Source: Gracilibacillus kekensis
GTDB taxonomy: Bacteria > Bacillota > Bacilli > Bacillales > Amphibacillaceae
Direction: 5' to 3'
Length of the DNA stretch: 64,000 bases
NCBI RefSeq assembly: GCF_900143085.1
Contig: NZ_FRCZ01000003.1
Coordinates: 1-64,000, forward strand
Notes under the pieces: model-generated
The model's database searches: none
What the model was told of the DNA's origin: nothing
Seen by the model: only the letters and a program-made list of their open reading frames with translations
Part shown: positions 54,451-63,859 of the stretch, piece after piece
How the letters are laid out: every line of letters begins with the position of its first letter
Numbering within the stretch: position 1 is the stretch's first letter
Position numbers and translations under genes: made by a program

Positions 54451-56157
54451 ATGTTGGAATTCGTGATTGGCGGAATTCTTATTATTATTGCGTTAATTAT
54501 TGTTGGACTTATTTTTAGAAAGAAGATCTATGATCACGTAGATCGTTTAGAAGCATGGAAAATGGATATTATGAATCGGAATGTAACTTCTGAATTAGCA
54601 AAGGTCAAACAGTTAAATCTCTCTGGAGAAACGCAAGAAAAGTTTGAAAGCTGGAAAGAAAATTGGGATATTATCCTCACAAGAGACTTACCTGATATGG
54701 AAGAATATTTATTGGATGCGGAAGAAGCGGCAGACAGATTCAGAATCAAAATGGCTAAGAAAAACATTCGAATTGTAGGAGAGAACTTACAAAGCATTGA
54801 AAAAAATATTGAAGATATGTATAAAGAATTAGATCATTTACTTGATTCTGAAAAATACGCTCGTCAACAGATTGAAGAGTTAGCTCCTCGTATTAAAGAG
54901 TTAAAAAAATATTTATTACATAATCGTACACAATTTGGTAAAGCCGAGATTATTTTTGAAGCAGACTTATCAAAATTAGAAAAAAAACTGTCTGAATATG
55001 AACAGTTAACCGATGATGGTAATTATATTGAGGCACAAGAGCTTATTGAACTATTAATAGAAGAGATTGACATAATCGAAGAGAAGGTTAGCACGTTTCC
55101 AGAGATCTACCGTCAGTGTAAACAAACACTTCCTAATCAAATGAAAGAACTACTAAAAGGTATGGATGAGATGGAAGAAGAGGGGTATCGTGTTCAACAT
55201 TTTGGTTTTGAAAAAGAATTAAAACAATATGAAAACCATCTGATTAATTCAATAAGAGAACTAGAAAACGGGGAGACCGATTCGATCGTTGAATCTCTTG
55301 AACAAATGGAAGACCGTTTGAATGAAATGTTTCAGTTACTTGAGAAAGAAGCTAAGTCAAAATCAATTGTTGAAAGTACAATTCCTAATCAACAGCAAAA
55401 ATTAAAAGAAATTCTTGAAAGTGTGCAAGACACGGGTAATCAACTTAAAGAATTACAGCAAACGTACTATATTGAAGAAGCAGATCTTGAATTATTTTTA
55501 AGTATCGAAAAGTGGTTAGAGAAATTAGAAAATCAATTTGAGCAAATAGAAGCCGATTATCAAGATCGTAAGTCGAATCATCTGGAAATAAAAGATAAAT
55601 TAGATATCATTGCTGAAGAAATAAATAAATTAGATAGTGCACATGATGACTTCCAAGGGAGAATTCGTGATCTTCGCAAAGATGAGATCGAAGCAAAAGA
55701 AAAAATTGCTCAATTGAAAAAAGACCTGATACGTACAAACAAACAGTTGCAAAAAAGTAATATTCCGGGGATACCGTCCTTTATTGTGAATGCTTTAGAA
55801 GAGGCAACAGAGAAATGTGAAATTGTTTTAAAACAGTTGCAAAAACATCCTTTAGATATGGGAAAAGTGCAACATAGTATCGGAGAGGCAAATAAATCCG
55901 TAAACAATTTTGTGGAGCAAACCAGATTATTGTTAGATCAAGCACGATTAGTGGAGTTAGCTATTCAATTTGGCAACAGGTACCGTAGTGCTCATCCACT
56001 TCTCTCAGCACAATTATCAGAAGCTGAGAAGTTATTCCGAAATTATAAATATGAGAATGCTTTAGAAACAGCAATAAAAGCTTTAGAAGCAGTTGATTCA
56101 AATGCAATGGCTAAAATCGAAGAAATGGATCAAGCGGTCAAGCAAACAGCAAACTAA
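54451..56157 (+). CDS. ezrA: Septation ring formation regulator EzrA
   Basis: A 568-residue protein. One N-terminal membrane helix (FVIGGILIIIALIIVGLIFR) with the N-terminus outside is followed by long spectrin-like coiled-coil repeats over the rest. The late patch NRYRSAHPLLSAQLSEAEKL, FRNYKYENALETAIKALE matches the conserved EzrA C-terminus. It restrains FtsZ ring assembly and links division to cell-wall synthesis. AGGAGG precedes ATG. The length equals that of the B. subtilis protein within a few residues. Confidence 0.95.
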   Translation: MLEFVIGGILIIIALIIVGLIFRKKIYDHVDRLEAWKMDIMNRNVTSELAKVKQLNLSGETQEKFESWKENWDIILTRDLPDMEEYLLDAEEAADRFRIKMAKKNIRIVGENLQSIEKNIEDMYKELDHLLDSEKYARQQIEELAPRIKELKKYLLHNRTQFGKAEIIFEADLSKLEKKLSEYEQLTDDGNYIEAQELIELLIEEIDIIEEKVSTFPEIYRQCKQTLPNQMKELLKGMDEMEEEGYRVQHFGFEKELKQYENHLINSIRELENGETDSIVESLEQMEDRLNEMFQLLEKEAKSKSIVESTIPNQQQKLKEILESVQDTGNQLKELQQTYYIEEADLELFLSIEKWLEKLENQFEQIEADYQDRKSNHLEIKDKLDIIAEEINKLDSAHDDFQGRIRDLRKDEIEAKEKIAQLKKDLIRTNKQLQKSNIPGIPSFIVNALEEATEKCEIVLKQLQKHPLDMGKVQHSIGEANKSVNNFVEQTRLLLDQARLVELAIQFGNRYRSAHPLLSAQLSEAEKLFRNYKYENALETAIKALEAVDSNAMAKIEEMDQAVKQTAN

Positions 56158-56180
56158 CTTAACAAAGGCGGGAAATCATC

Positions 56181-56501
56181 ATGAAATGGCTGGTCACAGC
56201 TTTATCACTTATTACTGTAGCCATATGGGTAGTTGTAATATTTTTCTACGTAGATGTAGATCAGAAGACTAACATTTATGCAACAGAGCATACACAAATG
56301 ACAGATACAAAAGAAAATAAAAATGCAAATTTTATATTTCGCACTAAAAATGCATCACAAGAAGATGAAGTAAAGGAAGTTGCAAACCAAGAAGAGACGG
56401 AAGTAAGTAATAAATCATTAAAAAATGTCTCGCTTCCACTCACGGACGATAATAAAGTATCCATTGATGAATTATTATCAGCTTTAAATATTAAATTCTA
56501 A
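56181..56501 (+). CDS. Single-pass membrane protein of unknown function
   Basis: A 106-residue protein with an N-terminal hydrophobic helix (MKWLVTALSLITVAIWVVVIFF) and an acidic, polar exterior of about 80 residues. There is no lipobox cysteine. I do not recognise the family. It begins 23 bases after ezrA and is probably in its transcript. GGCGGG serves as a weak ribosome site. Confidence 0.65.
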   Translation: MKWLVTALSLITVAIWVVVIFFYVDVDQKTNIYATEHTQMTDTKENKNANFIFRTKNASQEDEVKEVANQEETEVSNKSLKNVSLPLTDDNKVSIDELLSALNIKF

Positions 56502-56667
56502 TGTGCTTGGCGGACATACTAAAGATATTCCTTTTTTTGCAGGAATATCTTTTCTATTGTCTATCGGAGAAGGCTTTAAAGTCTATGGAAACAGGCAATT
56601 TATTTATTTTCACGATGGATAAAATATGATAAGATATAGCAATGTGTTTAGAAAAAGAGGGATTTGG

Positions 56668-57807
56668 ATGATTTATTTAGATAATAGTGCAACAACACAG
56701 CCTGATCAACAAGTATTGGATAGTTATACGAAAGTGGCGACGCAATTTTTCGGAAATCCTTCCTCCATTCATGGAATCGGTATGGATGCAGAAAGACTTT
56801 TGAGAAAATCTCGTGAACAAGCAGCTTCCATATTGGATGTGAATTCCCATGAAATAATTTTCACGTCAGGTGGAACAGAAGGAAACAATTTAGCTATAAA
56901 AGGAATTGCCTTGCAACACAGAAATCGTGGGAAACATATTATAACATCTACAATAGAACATCCATCGGTAATAGAAGCATGCATTGGACTTGAAGCTTTA
57001 GGGTTCGAAGTCAGTTATTTAGAGGTGGATCAATCAGGTTTTATTAATATAGAAACATTAAGGAAAGAAATTAGAGAAGATACGATATTAGTTTCAATAA
57101 TGCATGTGAACAATGAAACTGGAACGGTTCAACCGATAAGAGAAATTGGTGAAATAGTAAAACAATACCCAAAAGCATTGTTTCATGTTGACCATGTTCA
57201 AGGTTTTGGTAAAGTTGCCTTAAATCTGAACGACAGTCATATCGACTTATGTACTATTTCAGGCCATAAAATCCATGGATTGAAAGGGACAGGGCTACTT
57301 TATGTGAGAAATGGCGTACGGTTATATTCACTGGCACATGGTGGTGGACAGGAAAGAGCAGTGCGTTCTGGTACAGAAAATGTTGCAGGTATAGTAGCAC
57401 TGGTAAAAGCAATGCGAATAGCAAAAGAAAAACAACAGGATATAAAAACGTTGGACAAATTACAACAGAAATTAGTCGAACATTTACAAGGAAATAAAAG
57501 AATCGTAATCAACACACCAATTGAGAATAAAGCACCACATATCGTTAATTTCTCTGTTCCTGGACTAAAGCCAGAAGTAGTTATTCATGCATTAGAACAA
57601 TATAGTATTTATATATCCACTAAATCTGCTTGTTCTTCAAAAAGCAGTGACGAAAGTGCAGTATTAATCGCATGCGGAAAAGAGCGCGATATCGCTATTT
57701 CTGGACTGCGTGTCAGTATGTCTTATCATACATCAGAACAAGACATTGATTATTTATGTGAGAAGTTAGATGTGGTTATCAAAAACTTAGGGAAAGTAAT
57801 GGGGTAG
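56668..57807 (+). CDS. Cysteine desulfurase (NifS/IscS-like)
   Basis: A 379-residue PLP-dependent class V aminotransferase that takes sulfur from cysteine. It begins IYLDNSATTQPDQQVLDSY. The PLP lysine is in ISGHKIHGLKGTGLLY and the persulfide cysteine in STKSACSSKSSDES. ATG 56668 is chosen behind AGAGGGA; the longer frame to 56626 lacks a ribosome site. It lies seven bases before thiI, matching B. subtilis NifZ, which supplies sulfur to ThiI for 4-thiouridine in tRNA. Confidence 0.93.
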   Translation: MIYLDNSATTQPDQQVLDSYTKVATQFFGNPSSIHGIGMDAERLLRKSREQAASILDVNSHEIIFTSGGTEGNNLAIKGIALQHRNRGKHIITSTIEHPSVIEACIGLEALGFEVSYLEVDQSGFINIETLRKEIREDTILVSIMHVNNETGTVQPIREIGEIVKQYPKALFHVDHVQGFGKVALNLNDSHIDLCTISGHKIHGLKGTGLLYVRNGVRLYSLAHGGGQERAVRSGTENVAGIVALVKAMRIAKEKQQDIKTLDKLQQKLVEHLQGNKRIVINTPIENKAPHIVNFSVPGLKPEVVIHALEQYSIYISTKSACSSKSSDESAVLIACGKERDIAISGLRVSMSYHTSEQDIDYLCEKLDVVIKNLGKVMG

Positions 57808-57814
57808 ATACACT

Positions 57815-59017
57815 ATGCAATATGATCATATAGTAATAAGATATGGAGAATTAACATTAAAGGGAAGAAATCGAAAATTATTTACGACACAATTGGCGCA
57901 AAATGTTCGTCAAGCTCTGCGTCATTTCCCTGCAATTAAAGTAGATAAGAAACGTGATCGAATGTACATTGTATTAAATGGAGAAAACCCGGAACCAATT
58001 TTGGAAAGATGCATTAAAATATTCGGGATTCAAAATATGAGTTTGGCTATTAAAGTAGCAAATAATGAAGAAGATATAAAGGAACAAGCATTAAAGCTAT
58101 TAACAGAAACAGAAAATGTCCAAACCTTTAAAATTACAACCAAAAGATCCAATAAAGATTTTCCAATAGGATCGCAGGAGTTTAATCATATATTAGGTGG
58201 ATACTTGTTAGCAAATACTGAAAATATAACAGTAGATGTCCATCAGCCTGATTTAGAAATAACGGTCGATATACGAACAGAAGCTACGTATCTTACCTCA
58301 AAGAAAATACAAGGTGCTGCAGGATTACCAGTTGGTTCCTCCGGAAAATCATTATTACTTCTTTCTGGTGGAATTGATAGTCCTGTTGCAGGCTATTTAG
58401 CAATGAAACGTGGTGTGCAATTAGAAGCGATCCATTTTTATTCACCACCATATACGAGTGAGAGAGCGAAAGAAAAAGTGCTTGATTTAGCAGAAAAACT
58501 CTCTTTTTATGGCCATTCTGTAAAGGTGCATATTGTACCTTTCACCGCTCTGCAACAAAAAATACATCGTGAAATTCCACATGGCTACTCGATGACGGTA
58601 ATGAGAAGAATGATGATGAGAATAAGTGAAGCCGTAGCAAAAAAAGAAGGCATTTTATCTTTGATCACCGGTGAAAGTCTTGGACAAGTAGCAAGTCAGA
58701 CAATGGAAAGCATGCACGCCATTAATGCGGTGACCAACTATCCGGTTATTCGGCCGTTAGTTGCTATGGATAAGGATGAGATTATTAATATTTCAGAACA
58801 AATCAATATGTACGATATTTCGATTCGTCCATATGAAGATTGTTGCACTGTATTTGTACCAAAAGCTCCAAAGACAAAGCCTAGGTTAGAAAAAGTAGAG
58901 CAATTTGAAGCGAATATAGCATTTGAAAAAGATATGGAAGAATTATTAGAAGCAATTGAAACAGTAGAAATAGAGGTAAAAGATAAACAGCAACAAGCGC
59001 TTGATGAATTACTCTAA
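57815..59017 (+). CDS. thiI: tRNA 4-thiouridine synthase ThiI
   Basis: A 400-residue enzyme with a ferredoxin-like N-terminal region, a THUMP domain and a PP-loop ATPase (LLLLSGGIDSPVAGYLAMKRG). The rhodanese domain of the E. coli enzyme is absent, as in Bacillus. ITGESLGQVASQTMESM and PYEDCCTVFVPKAP are conserved. It uses sulfur from the adjacent desulfurase to make s4U8 in tRNA. ATG follows the desulfurase stop closely. Confidence 0.95.
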   Translation: MQYDHIVIRYGELTLKGRNRKLFTTQLAQNVRQALRHFPAIKVDKKRDRMYIVLNGENPEPILERCIKIFGIQNMSLAIKVANNEEDIKEQALKLLTETENVQTFKITTKRSNKDFPIGSQEFNHILGGYLLANTENITVDVHQPDLEITVDIRTEATYLTSKKIQGAAGLPVGSSGKSLLLLSGGIDSPVAGYLAMKRGVQLEAIHFYSPPYTSERAKEKVLDLAEKLSFYGHSVKVHIVPFTALQQKIHREIPHGYSMTVMRRMMMRISEAVAKKEGILSLITGESLGQVASQTMESMHAINAVTNYPVIRPLVAMDKDEIINISEQINMYDISIRPYEDCCTVFVPKAPKTKPRLEKVEQFEANIAFEKDMEELLEAIETVEIEVKDKQQQALDELL

Positions 59018-59115
59018 CACTTGGTTAAGTCACCAACAACTACCAGCTAAAGTCATGCATGATATCGCCTCCCAAAGTACATCATAGTAATGTAGTCAAG
59101 AGGAGGTGAAAGCAA

Positions 59116-59322
59116 ATGGCGAACAACAACAGTTCAAACAACCTAGTAGTTCCTGGAGTAAGCCAGGCTTTAGATCAAATGAAATACGAGATTGCACAAG
59201 AATTCGGTGTAAGCTTAGGTGCTGATACTACTTCACGTGCAAATGGTTCAGTTGGTGGAGAAATCACTAAACGTCTAGTACAAATGGCTGAACAACAATT
59301 AAATGGTCAAGCTAATCAATAA
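59116..59322 (+). CDS. Alpha/beta-type small acid-soluble spore protein
   Basis: A 68-residue DNA-binding spore protein. The family pattern [28 protein letters not shown] contains the germination protease site (E-I-A within YEIAQEFGV). [19 protein letters not shown] is the second conserved block. AGGAGGTG precedes ATG. Position after thiI corresponds to sspA in B. subtilis. CATAGTA at 59083-59089 could be a sigma-G -10 element. This gene is the clearest sign of sporulation in the window. Confidence 0.95.
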   Translation: MANNNSSNNLVVPGVSQALDQMKYEIAQEFGVSLGADTTSRANGSVGGEITKRLVQMAEQQLNGQANQ

Positions 59323-59397
59323 TCAAATTACGTATAATTAAAAGAAATAGTTTTCATCGATAGTCAAACAGGATGTTGGCTACTTCAATTAATACAG

Positions 59398-59426
59398 AGG
59401 GTAGTGCTAAATGCACTATCCTTTTC
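59398..59426 (+). terminator. Terminator after the SASP gene
   Basis: GGGTAGTGC and GCACTATCC form a stem with a TAAAT loop, followed by TTTTC. Confidence 0.85.
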
Positions 59427-59497
59427 TTATATTAAAGTTTTTGCTATCGTTATATCATATTATCAGAAGATTACAAGGCATAGGTTAGGTGATTTTT

Positions 59498-61087
59498 ATG
59501 GGAACGCTCTATTTTGGTGGCACGATGTACTCAATGGAAGATAACTTATCAACAGTGGAAGCAGTATATAGTGAAAAAGGAACAATTATCGATGTAGGAA
59601 AAGAAGTAGACTTACGGAATGCTTATAATATAACGAATGACCATAATTTAAATGGTTCGGTTATGTATCCTGGATTCGTTGATAGCCATTTACATATTAT
59701 TGGCCATGGAGAGAAATTGTTGCACCTTGATTTATCAACGATGGAGTCAGCTGAAGCAGTATTGCAAGCCCTTAAAGCAAAAGTAAACGATTTAGAGCCA
59801 GAGGAATGGTTAATTGCTGATGGTTGGAATGAGAATCAATGGCTAGACCCAAGAATAATCACAAAAGAGGAGCTTGACGAAATTTCCCCCAACCATCCGA
59901 TTATTTTAACCAGAATCTGTCGCCATGCAGTTATTGTTAACTCAACAGCTCTGGAATTAGCCGGTATAACTAGTGAGACAACAGATCCTCAAGGCGGAAA
60001 AATTGTGCGCAATCGAATGGGGGAGTCTACCGGATATTTATTGGATCAAGCACAGGAATTAATCAAGTCTGTAATGCCGCCGATCAGCGAAAAAAGGTTA
60101 AAACAGACAGTAGATGTTGCTATTCAAGATCTGTTGCGTTTAGGTCTAGTAGGTGGCCATAGTGAGGATTTATCCTACTACGGTGGTTTTGAGCGAACCT
60201 TAAAAGCCTATCAGGAGATTTTACCTGCTAAGTATAAGTTTAGAGCACACCTGTTAGTCCATCATTTGGTTTTTGATGACATGTTGAACAACGGTTATCG
60301 GTATGGAAGTGGAGGAATTTATACGTCACTAGGCGCAATGAAAATATTCTCTGATGGAGCATTAGGTGGACGAACGGCATGGCTAAGTGAGCCTTATCAT
60401 GATGATAATCCAAATGAGGGAATACCGATACACAAGCGTCAAGATATAGAGTTGCTTTTACAAAAAGCTAGAAAGCATAAACATCCTATAGCTGTGCATG
60501 CAATTGGAGATAGGGCTGTCGAAGAAGTGGTGGCATGTATCAGGAAATATCCACTTAATAATGGTTTAAAAGACCGTATTATTCACGCTCAAATAATGAA
60601 TGATACCTTACTAAAAGATTTATCAGATATACCTGTAGTATTGGATATCCAACCTTCGTTTGTAGCATCTGATTTTCCTTGGGTAAAAGAGCGGTTAGGT
60701 GAGCACCGTACATCGAAGTCATATGCCTGGAAGACTTATTTAAACAAAGGAATAGCTTGTGCTGGTGGCTCAGATGCTCCAATTGAGGACGTAAATCCTC
60801 TGTTGGGAATACAAGCTGCTGTAACAAGGAGATCTAATATAGATGGTGAGGTTTATGGTGAACAGGAAAGACTATCTGTGTATGAAGCAATATCGCTTTA
60901 TACCAAAGGAAGTGCATATGTAATAGATCATGCACATGATCGCGGTCTTATTAAACCAGGGTTCGTAGCTGATTTCACCATTTTAGAAGAAGATTTATTC
61001 CAAGTAGATCCAGACAAATTTCACCAGGTTGATGTTAAAACAACGGTTGTAAACGGGGAAATCATGTACCAAAAAGATATAAATTGA
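59498..61087 (+). CDS. Metal-dependent amidohydrolase, YtcJ family
   Basis: A protein of about 529 residues of the amidohydrolase-3 type. Metal ligands are seen in YPGFVDSHLHIIGHGEK (H-x-H), IAVHAIGDRAVEEVV and CAGGSDAPIEDVNPLLGI (aspartate). The C-terminal KPGFVADFTILEEDLF ends the composite beta-sandwich. ATG 59498 is preferred over GTG 59489. It corresponds to B. subtilis YtcJ, which lies in the same place next to sspA and nadF. Substrate is unknown. Confidence 0.9.
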   Translation: MGTLYFGGTMYSMEDNLSTVEAVYSEKGTIIDVGKEVDLRNAYNITNDHNLNGSVMYPGFVDSHLHIIGHGEKLLHLDLSTMESAEAVLQALKAKVNDLEPEEWLIADGWNENQWLDPRIITKEELDEISPNHPIILTRICRHAVIVNSTALELAGITSETTDPQGGKIVRNRMGESTGYLLDQAQELIKSVMPPISEKRLKQTVDVAIQDLLRLGLVGGHSEDLSYYGGFERTLKAYQEILPAKYKFRAHLLVHHLVFDDMLNNGYRYGSGGIYTSLGAMKIFSDGALGGRTAWLSEPYHDDNPNEGIPIHKRQDIELLLQKARKHKHPIAVHAIGDRAVEEVVACIRKYPLNNGLKDRIIHAQIMNDTLLKDLSDIPVVLDIQPSFVASDFPWVKERLGEHRTSKSYAWKTYLNKGIACAGGSDAPIEDVNPLLGIQAAVTRRSNIDGEVYGEQERLSVYEAISLYTKGSAYVIDHAHDRGLIKPGFVADFTILEEDLFQVDPDKFHQVDVKTTVVNGEIMYQKDIN

Positions 61088-61100
61088 ATAACCTCATAGG

Positions 61101-61140
61101 ATAGCATACCCAATCGTTCTGTAACGGGTATGCTATTTTC
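61101..61140 (+). terminator. Terminator after ytcJ
   Basis: ATAGCATACCC and GGGTATGCTAT form an 11-bp perfect stem, ending in TTTTC. Confidence 0.85.
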
Positions 61141-61272
61141 AACTATTTTAAATTTCAAGGATAAACCGAGATATATCTATGGTATTATACAGATAAGAAC
61201 AATTCCCAAATAAATCCATGTGCTATTTAACCTAAGAATGTAATGGGAAAATATTGTTATAAAGGATGAGGA

Positions 61273-61584
61273 ATGATGAGTACATTTGGTTTGTTTGGTA
61301 AGTTTTTAGTGAAAGAGGGAGAGCGTGACCGATTAGTCTCTATTTTGTTAGAAGCTGCTGACTCCATGCAAAAATTGAAAGAATGCCAAAAATACCTGGT
61401 GAATATTTCGGAGGAAGAACCAAATTCAGTATTTGTTTTTGAGATTTGGAGTAATGAAGAAGCCCATCAAGCATCTTTATCACTTGAAGCTACACAAATA
61501 TTAATTAAACGTGCGAAACCAATAATTACAGGAATGGAGAGAATTAGTACTTTTCAGCCAATCGGTGGAAAAGACAAAAACTAA
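61273..61584 (+). CDS. Antibiotic biosynthesis monooxygenase-domain protein
   Basis: A 103-residue dimeric alpha/beta-barrel protein. The ABM pattern is visible: GKFLVKEGERDRLVSILLEAAD, then VFVFEIWSNEEAHQASL. Such proteins include quinol monooxygenases and stress proteins. Which applies is unclear. It starts 21 bases before a methyltransferase gene, so the two probably form one transcript. ATG 61276 is an equally good start. Confidence 0.85.
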   Translation: MMSTFGLFGKFLVKEGERDRLVSILLEAADSMQKLKECQKYLVNISEEEPNSVFVFEIWSNEEAHQASLSLEATQILIKRAKPIITGMERISTFQPIGGKDKN

Positions 61585-61605
61585 TCGTTACTCTGGAGGT
61601 GAAAA

Positions 61606-62214
61606 ATGGAAAGAGAAAAGCGAATTAGAAAATATGATAAACAGGTAAAGTTATATGAAAATACCAGCAAGAATCAAAAGTTTGCTGGATTGAGAAAAAG
61701 GATAATAAAAAATGCATATGGAAAAATTTTAGAAGTCGGGGTTGGGGCTGGGGCGAACTTTCCATATTATAATAAAAATAATGTAGAGATAACAGCCGTG
61801 GATTTTAGTCCAGAAATGATTAAAAGCGCAAAACGAGCAGCATCAAAGTATCAATTGAAGGTAGAGTTTATTCAAAGTGATGTTAATGATCTAATGATAG
61901 AGAAAGATTCCTATGATTGCATCGTTTCAACCCTTACACTTTGCAGTTATGCTGAACCAATTGAAACACTGAATAAATTTAGTAGTTGGTGTCATAAGGG
62001 TGGGAGTATATTGTTAATGGAACATGGTTTGAGCTCTAATCGATTCCTGACCTTAACGCAAAAAGTGATTGACCCATTCCATAATAAATTAGTTGGATGT
62101 CATTGTAATAGAGATATAAACAAATTATTAGATGAAGCTAATCTTCAAATCGATCATAGAGAACGTTATTGGTCAGATATCGTATACTTAATTTGGGCAA
62201 AACCTAATAAGTAA
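61606..62214 (+). CDS. Class I SAM-dependent methyltransferase
   Basis: A 202-residue methyltransferase with the SAM motif ILEVGVGAGANFPYYNK, acidic motif ITAVDFSPEMIKSAKR and motif IV DCIVSTLTLCSYAEP. Family members of this type (UbiE/PMT2-like) act on small lipids, phospholipids or arsenic-like substrates. The target is not determinable. GGAGGTG precedes ATG. It converges with nadF. Confidence 0.88.
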   Translation: MEREKRIRKYDKQVKLYENTSKNQKFAGLRKRIIKNAYGKILEVGVGAGANFPYYNKNNVEITAVDFSPEMIKSAKRAASKYQLKVEFIQSDVNDLMIEKDSYDCIVSTLTLCSYAEPIETLNKFSSWCHKGGSILLMEHGLSSNRFLTLTQKVIDPFHNKLVGCHCNRDINKLLDEANLQIDHRERYWSDIVYLIWAKPNK

Positions 62215-62223
62215 ATTTCCACT

Positions 62224-62259
62224 AAAAAACTCTCCTTTCAAAATTATAGAAAGGAGGAG
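62224..62259 (-). terminator. Terminator on the nadF strand
   Basis: CTCCTCCTTTC and GAAAGGAGAG pair on the minus strand and run into T6. Confidence 0.8.
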
Positions 62260-62266
62260 CTATTGT

Positions 62267-62400
62267 TCATTCACTTTGTTCTCGCTCGTAATCCCCTCCG
62301 ATTAGTGGGAGATAAATATCCTGATAAGTTTCACTAAAAATGTCGATTCTGGTTATTTTTCTATCTTTTCTATCTTTTCTATCTATAGGAACGTTCGTTG
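62267..62400 (-). other. Start-less coding-like stretch with a 9-base tandem repeat
   Basis: Downstream of the nadF stop, in another minus-strand frame, the sequence reads IDRKDRKDRKITRIDIFSET, then YQDIYLPLIGGDYEREQSE and stop. The DRK repeat comes from tandem 9-base units (CTATCTTTT on the plus strand). No start with ribosome site exists. It overlaps the end of nadF. It may be a gene remnant, or a product of programmed or accidental frameshift from nadF. Confidence 0.3.
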
Positions 62401-63183
62401 GACTCTATCCCAGAAGGAGTTGTTTTTCAACTTGACTGTTTTAATCCGTTTATCACTTAATTGCATGGTCAATAAATGTATATTTCGAATAGAATATGCT
62501 TCATTATCAAGCCCCACAATAGGATAATCGTTACCGTCTTGGATGACTTCCAGACGTAATTTTCGATCTTGACTTAAAATAAAAGAAGAACCTAACGTAC
62601 GGTAGCGATTATTATTTAACGATGCAAGCTCTGTTACTTGCATACATGGTATTTTAGGATCTATTACAGCTCCTGTTGTTGACTTATTGTACCCCGTACT
62701 TCCCGTCGGAGTCGCTACGATTAATCCATCTCCTCGAAAACGCTCAAAATGATTATTATCGATGGAAACATCAATGACAATTGTTTTAATAATGGCGGAT
62801 CGAATAGCCGCTTCATTTAAACAATGGAAGGTTGATTCATCATTAATCGTTACATCAATTACTGGAAAGCGGCGAACTTCTATCGAATTATCCTTCATGG
62901 AGTCCACCATCCTGTCATAGTGATCAATGTTGAAATCACAATATAAACCAGATTCGTCTTTTTGTGTAATTCCTAAGTATAAGCAATCTTGACGAAAGTC
63001 TGTATGACGTACCGCTTGTAAGAACTCTCCATCTCCGCCAACACTGATGATAATATTAGCATCTTTCGAGTCCTCAACGATTAAAAATCCGTTTTCTTCC
63101 ACATACTTGAACAAGGGTTTCAATTTTTCTATAATTTCGTCACTTTTTTTGTAATAAAAATATAAATTTTTTCTAGTATCCAT
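62383..63183 (-). CDS. nadF: NAD kinase
   Basis: A 266-residue enzyme that phosphorylates NAD to NADP. It has the GGDG motif IISVGGDGEFLQAVRHTD, the conserved LNEAAIRS, and the substrate region GLIVATPTGSTGYNKSTTGA. It corresponds to B. subtilis YtdI (NadF2) in sequence context: ytcJ-sspA on one side and ytfIJ on the other. TAAGGAGG precedes ATG. Confidence 0.94.
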   Translation of the reverse strand: MDTRKNLYFYYKKSDEIIEKLKPLFKYVEENGFLIVEDSKDANIIISVGGDGEFLQAVRHTDFRQDCLYLGITQKDESGLYCDFNIDHYDRMVDSMKDNSIEVRRFPVIDVTINDESTFHCLNEAAIRSAIIKTIVIDVSIDNNHFERFRGDGLIVATPTGSTGYNKSTTGAVIDPKIPCMQVTELASLNNNRYRTLGSSFILSQDRKLRLEVIQDGNDYPIVGLDNEAYSIRNIHLLTMQLSDKRIKTVKLKNNSFWDRVQRTFL

Positions 63184-63335
63184 TTTATTGCCTCCTTACT
63201 GTATGTAACTGAGTTAATCTTATCATGGTTTGGACAGGTATCCTATTAATACGTACGAAGATTTTGTATCGTTTTCCTATGTCTATGATAATTCTGTATC
63301 TATTTGTAAATAATAGTAGGAGAGGTGATATACAT

Positions 63336-63833
63336 ATGATTTTCTTATTATTGGCTTTTCTTATTGTTTTCATAACTCTTGTTTTCGTTATTTTTCAATT
63401 ACGTATTTATATTCAATTAATTTGGCAAATTGACGAGGAAGAAAAATATTTGCAAGTCTCTGCGAATGTTTTAAAATTTTCATTTTATCAGAAAGAGATT
63501 GATTTTACTGAATGGGATTTGCCATCAATTGATAAGCAAAAAGGGAACTGGCGTGAAAAATTTGAGTCATTTAAAAAAATAATGCGTGTATCAAAGGTAG
63601 AAAAAATGAAATCTGTAACGATGGTCGCAACAGATGACCCTGCTATTACCGCTTATATATATACTTTTTTAAAAGTGATTAACGAATGGATTACTTCTGT
63701 TTATAGCAAAAAGAATGCTTCAGAAATGGTTATCGGAGCAAATTTTGAAGAAAATGTCTTTCAATCATCTGGGGAGTGCATGATATCGATGAAATTGAGT
63801 AAAACTATCAAAGAAATTCGGAAACTAAAATAA
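63336..63833 (+). CDS. ytfI: DUF2953 membrane-associated protein YtfI
   Basis: A 165-residue protein. An N-terminal membrane helix (IFLLLAFLIVFITLVFVIFQ) is followed by a mostly beta domain of DUF2953. ATG 63336 is chosen with AGGAGAGGTG upstream. The frame extending to 63225 has no ribosome site. It precedes ytfJ by 26 bases, the usual sporulation pair in Bacillus. Confidence 0.86.
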   Translation: MIFLLLAFLIVFITLVFVIFQLRIYIQLIWQIDEEEKYLQVSANVLKFSFYQKEIDFTEWDLPSIDKQKGNWREKFESFKKIMRVSKVEKMKSVTMVATDDPAITAYIYTFLKVINEWITSVYSKKNASEMVIGANFEENVFQSSGECMISMKLSKTIKEIRKLK

Positions 63834-63859
63834 CAAAAAAGGCGGAAGGAGACGAACAA

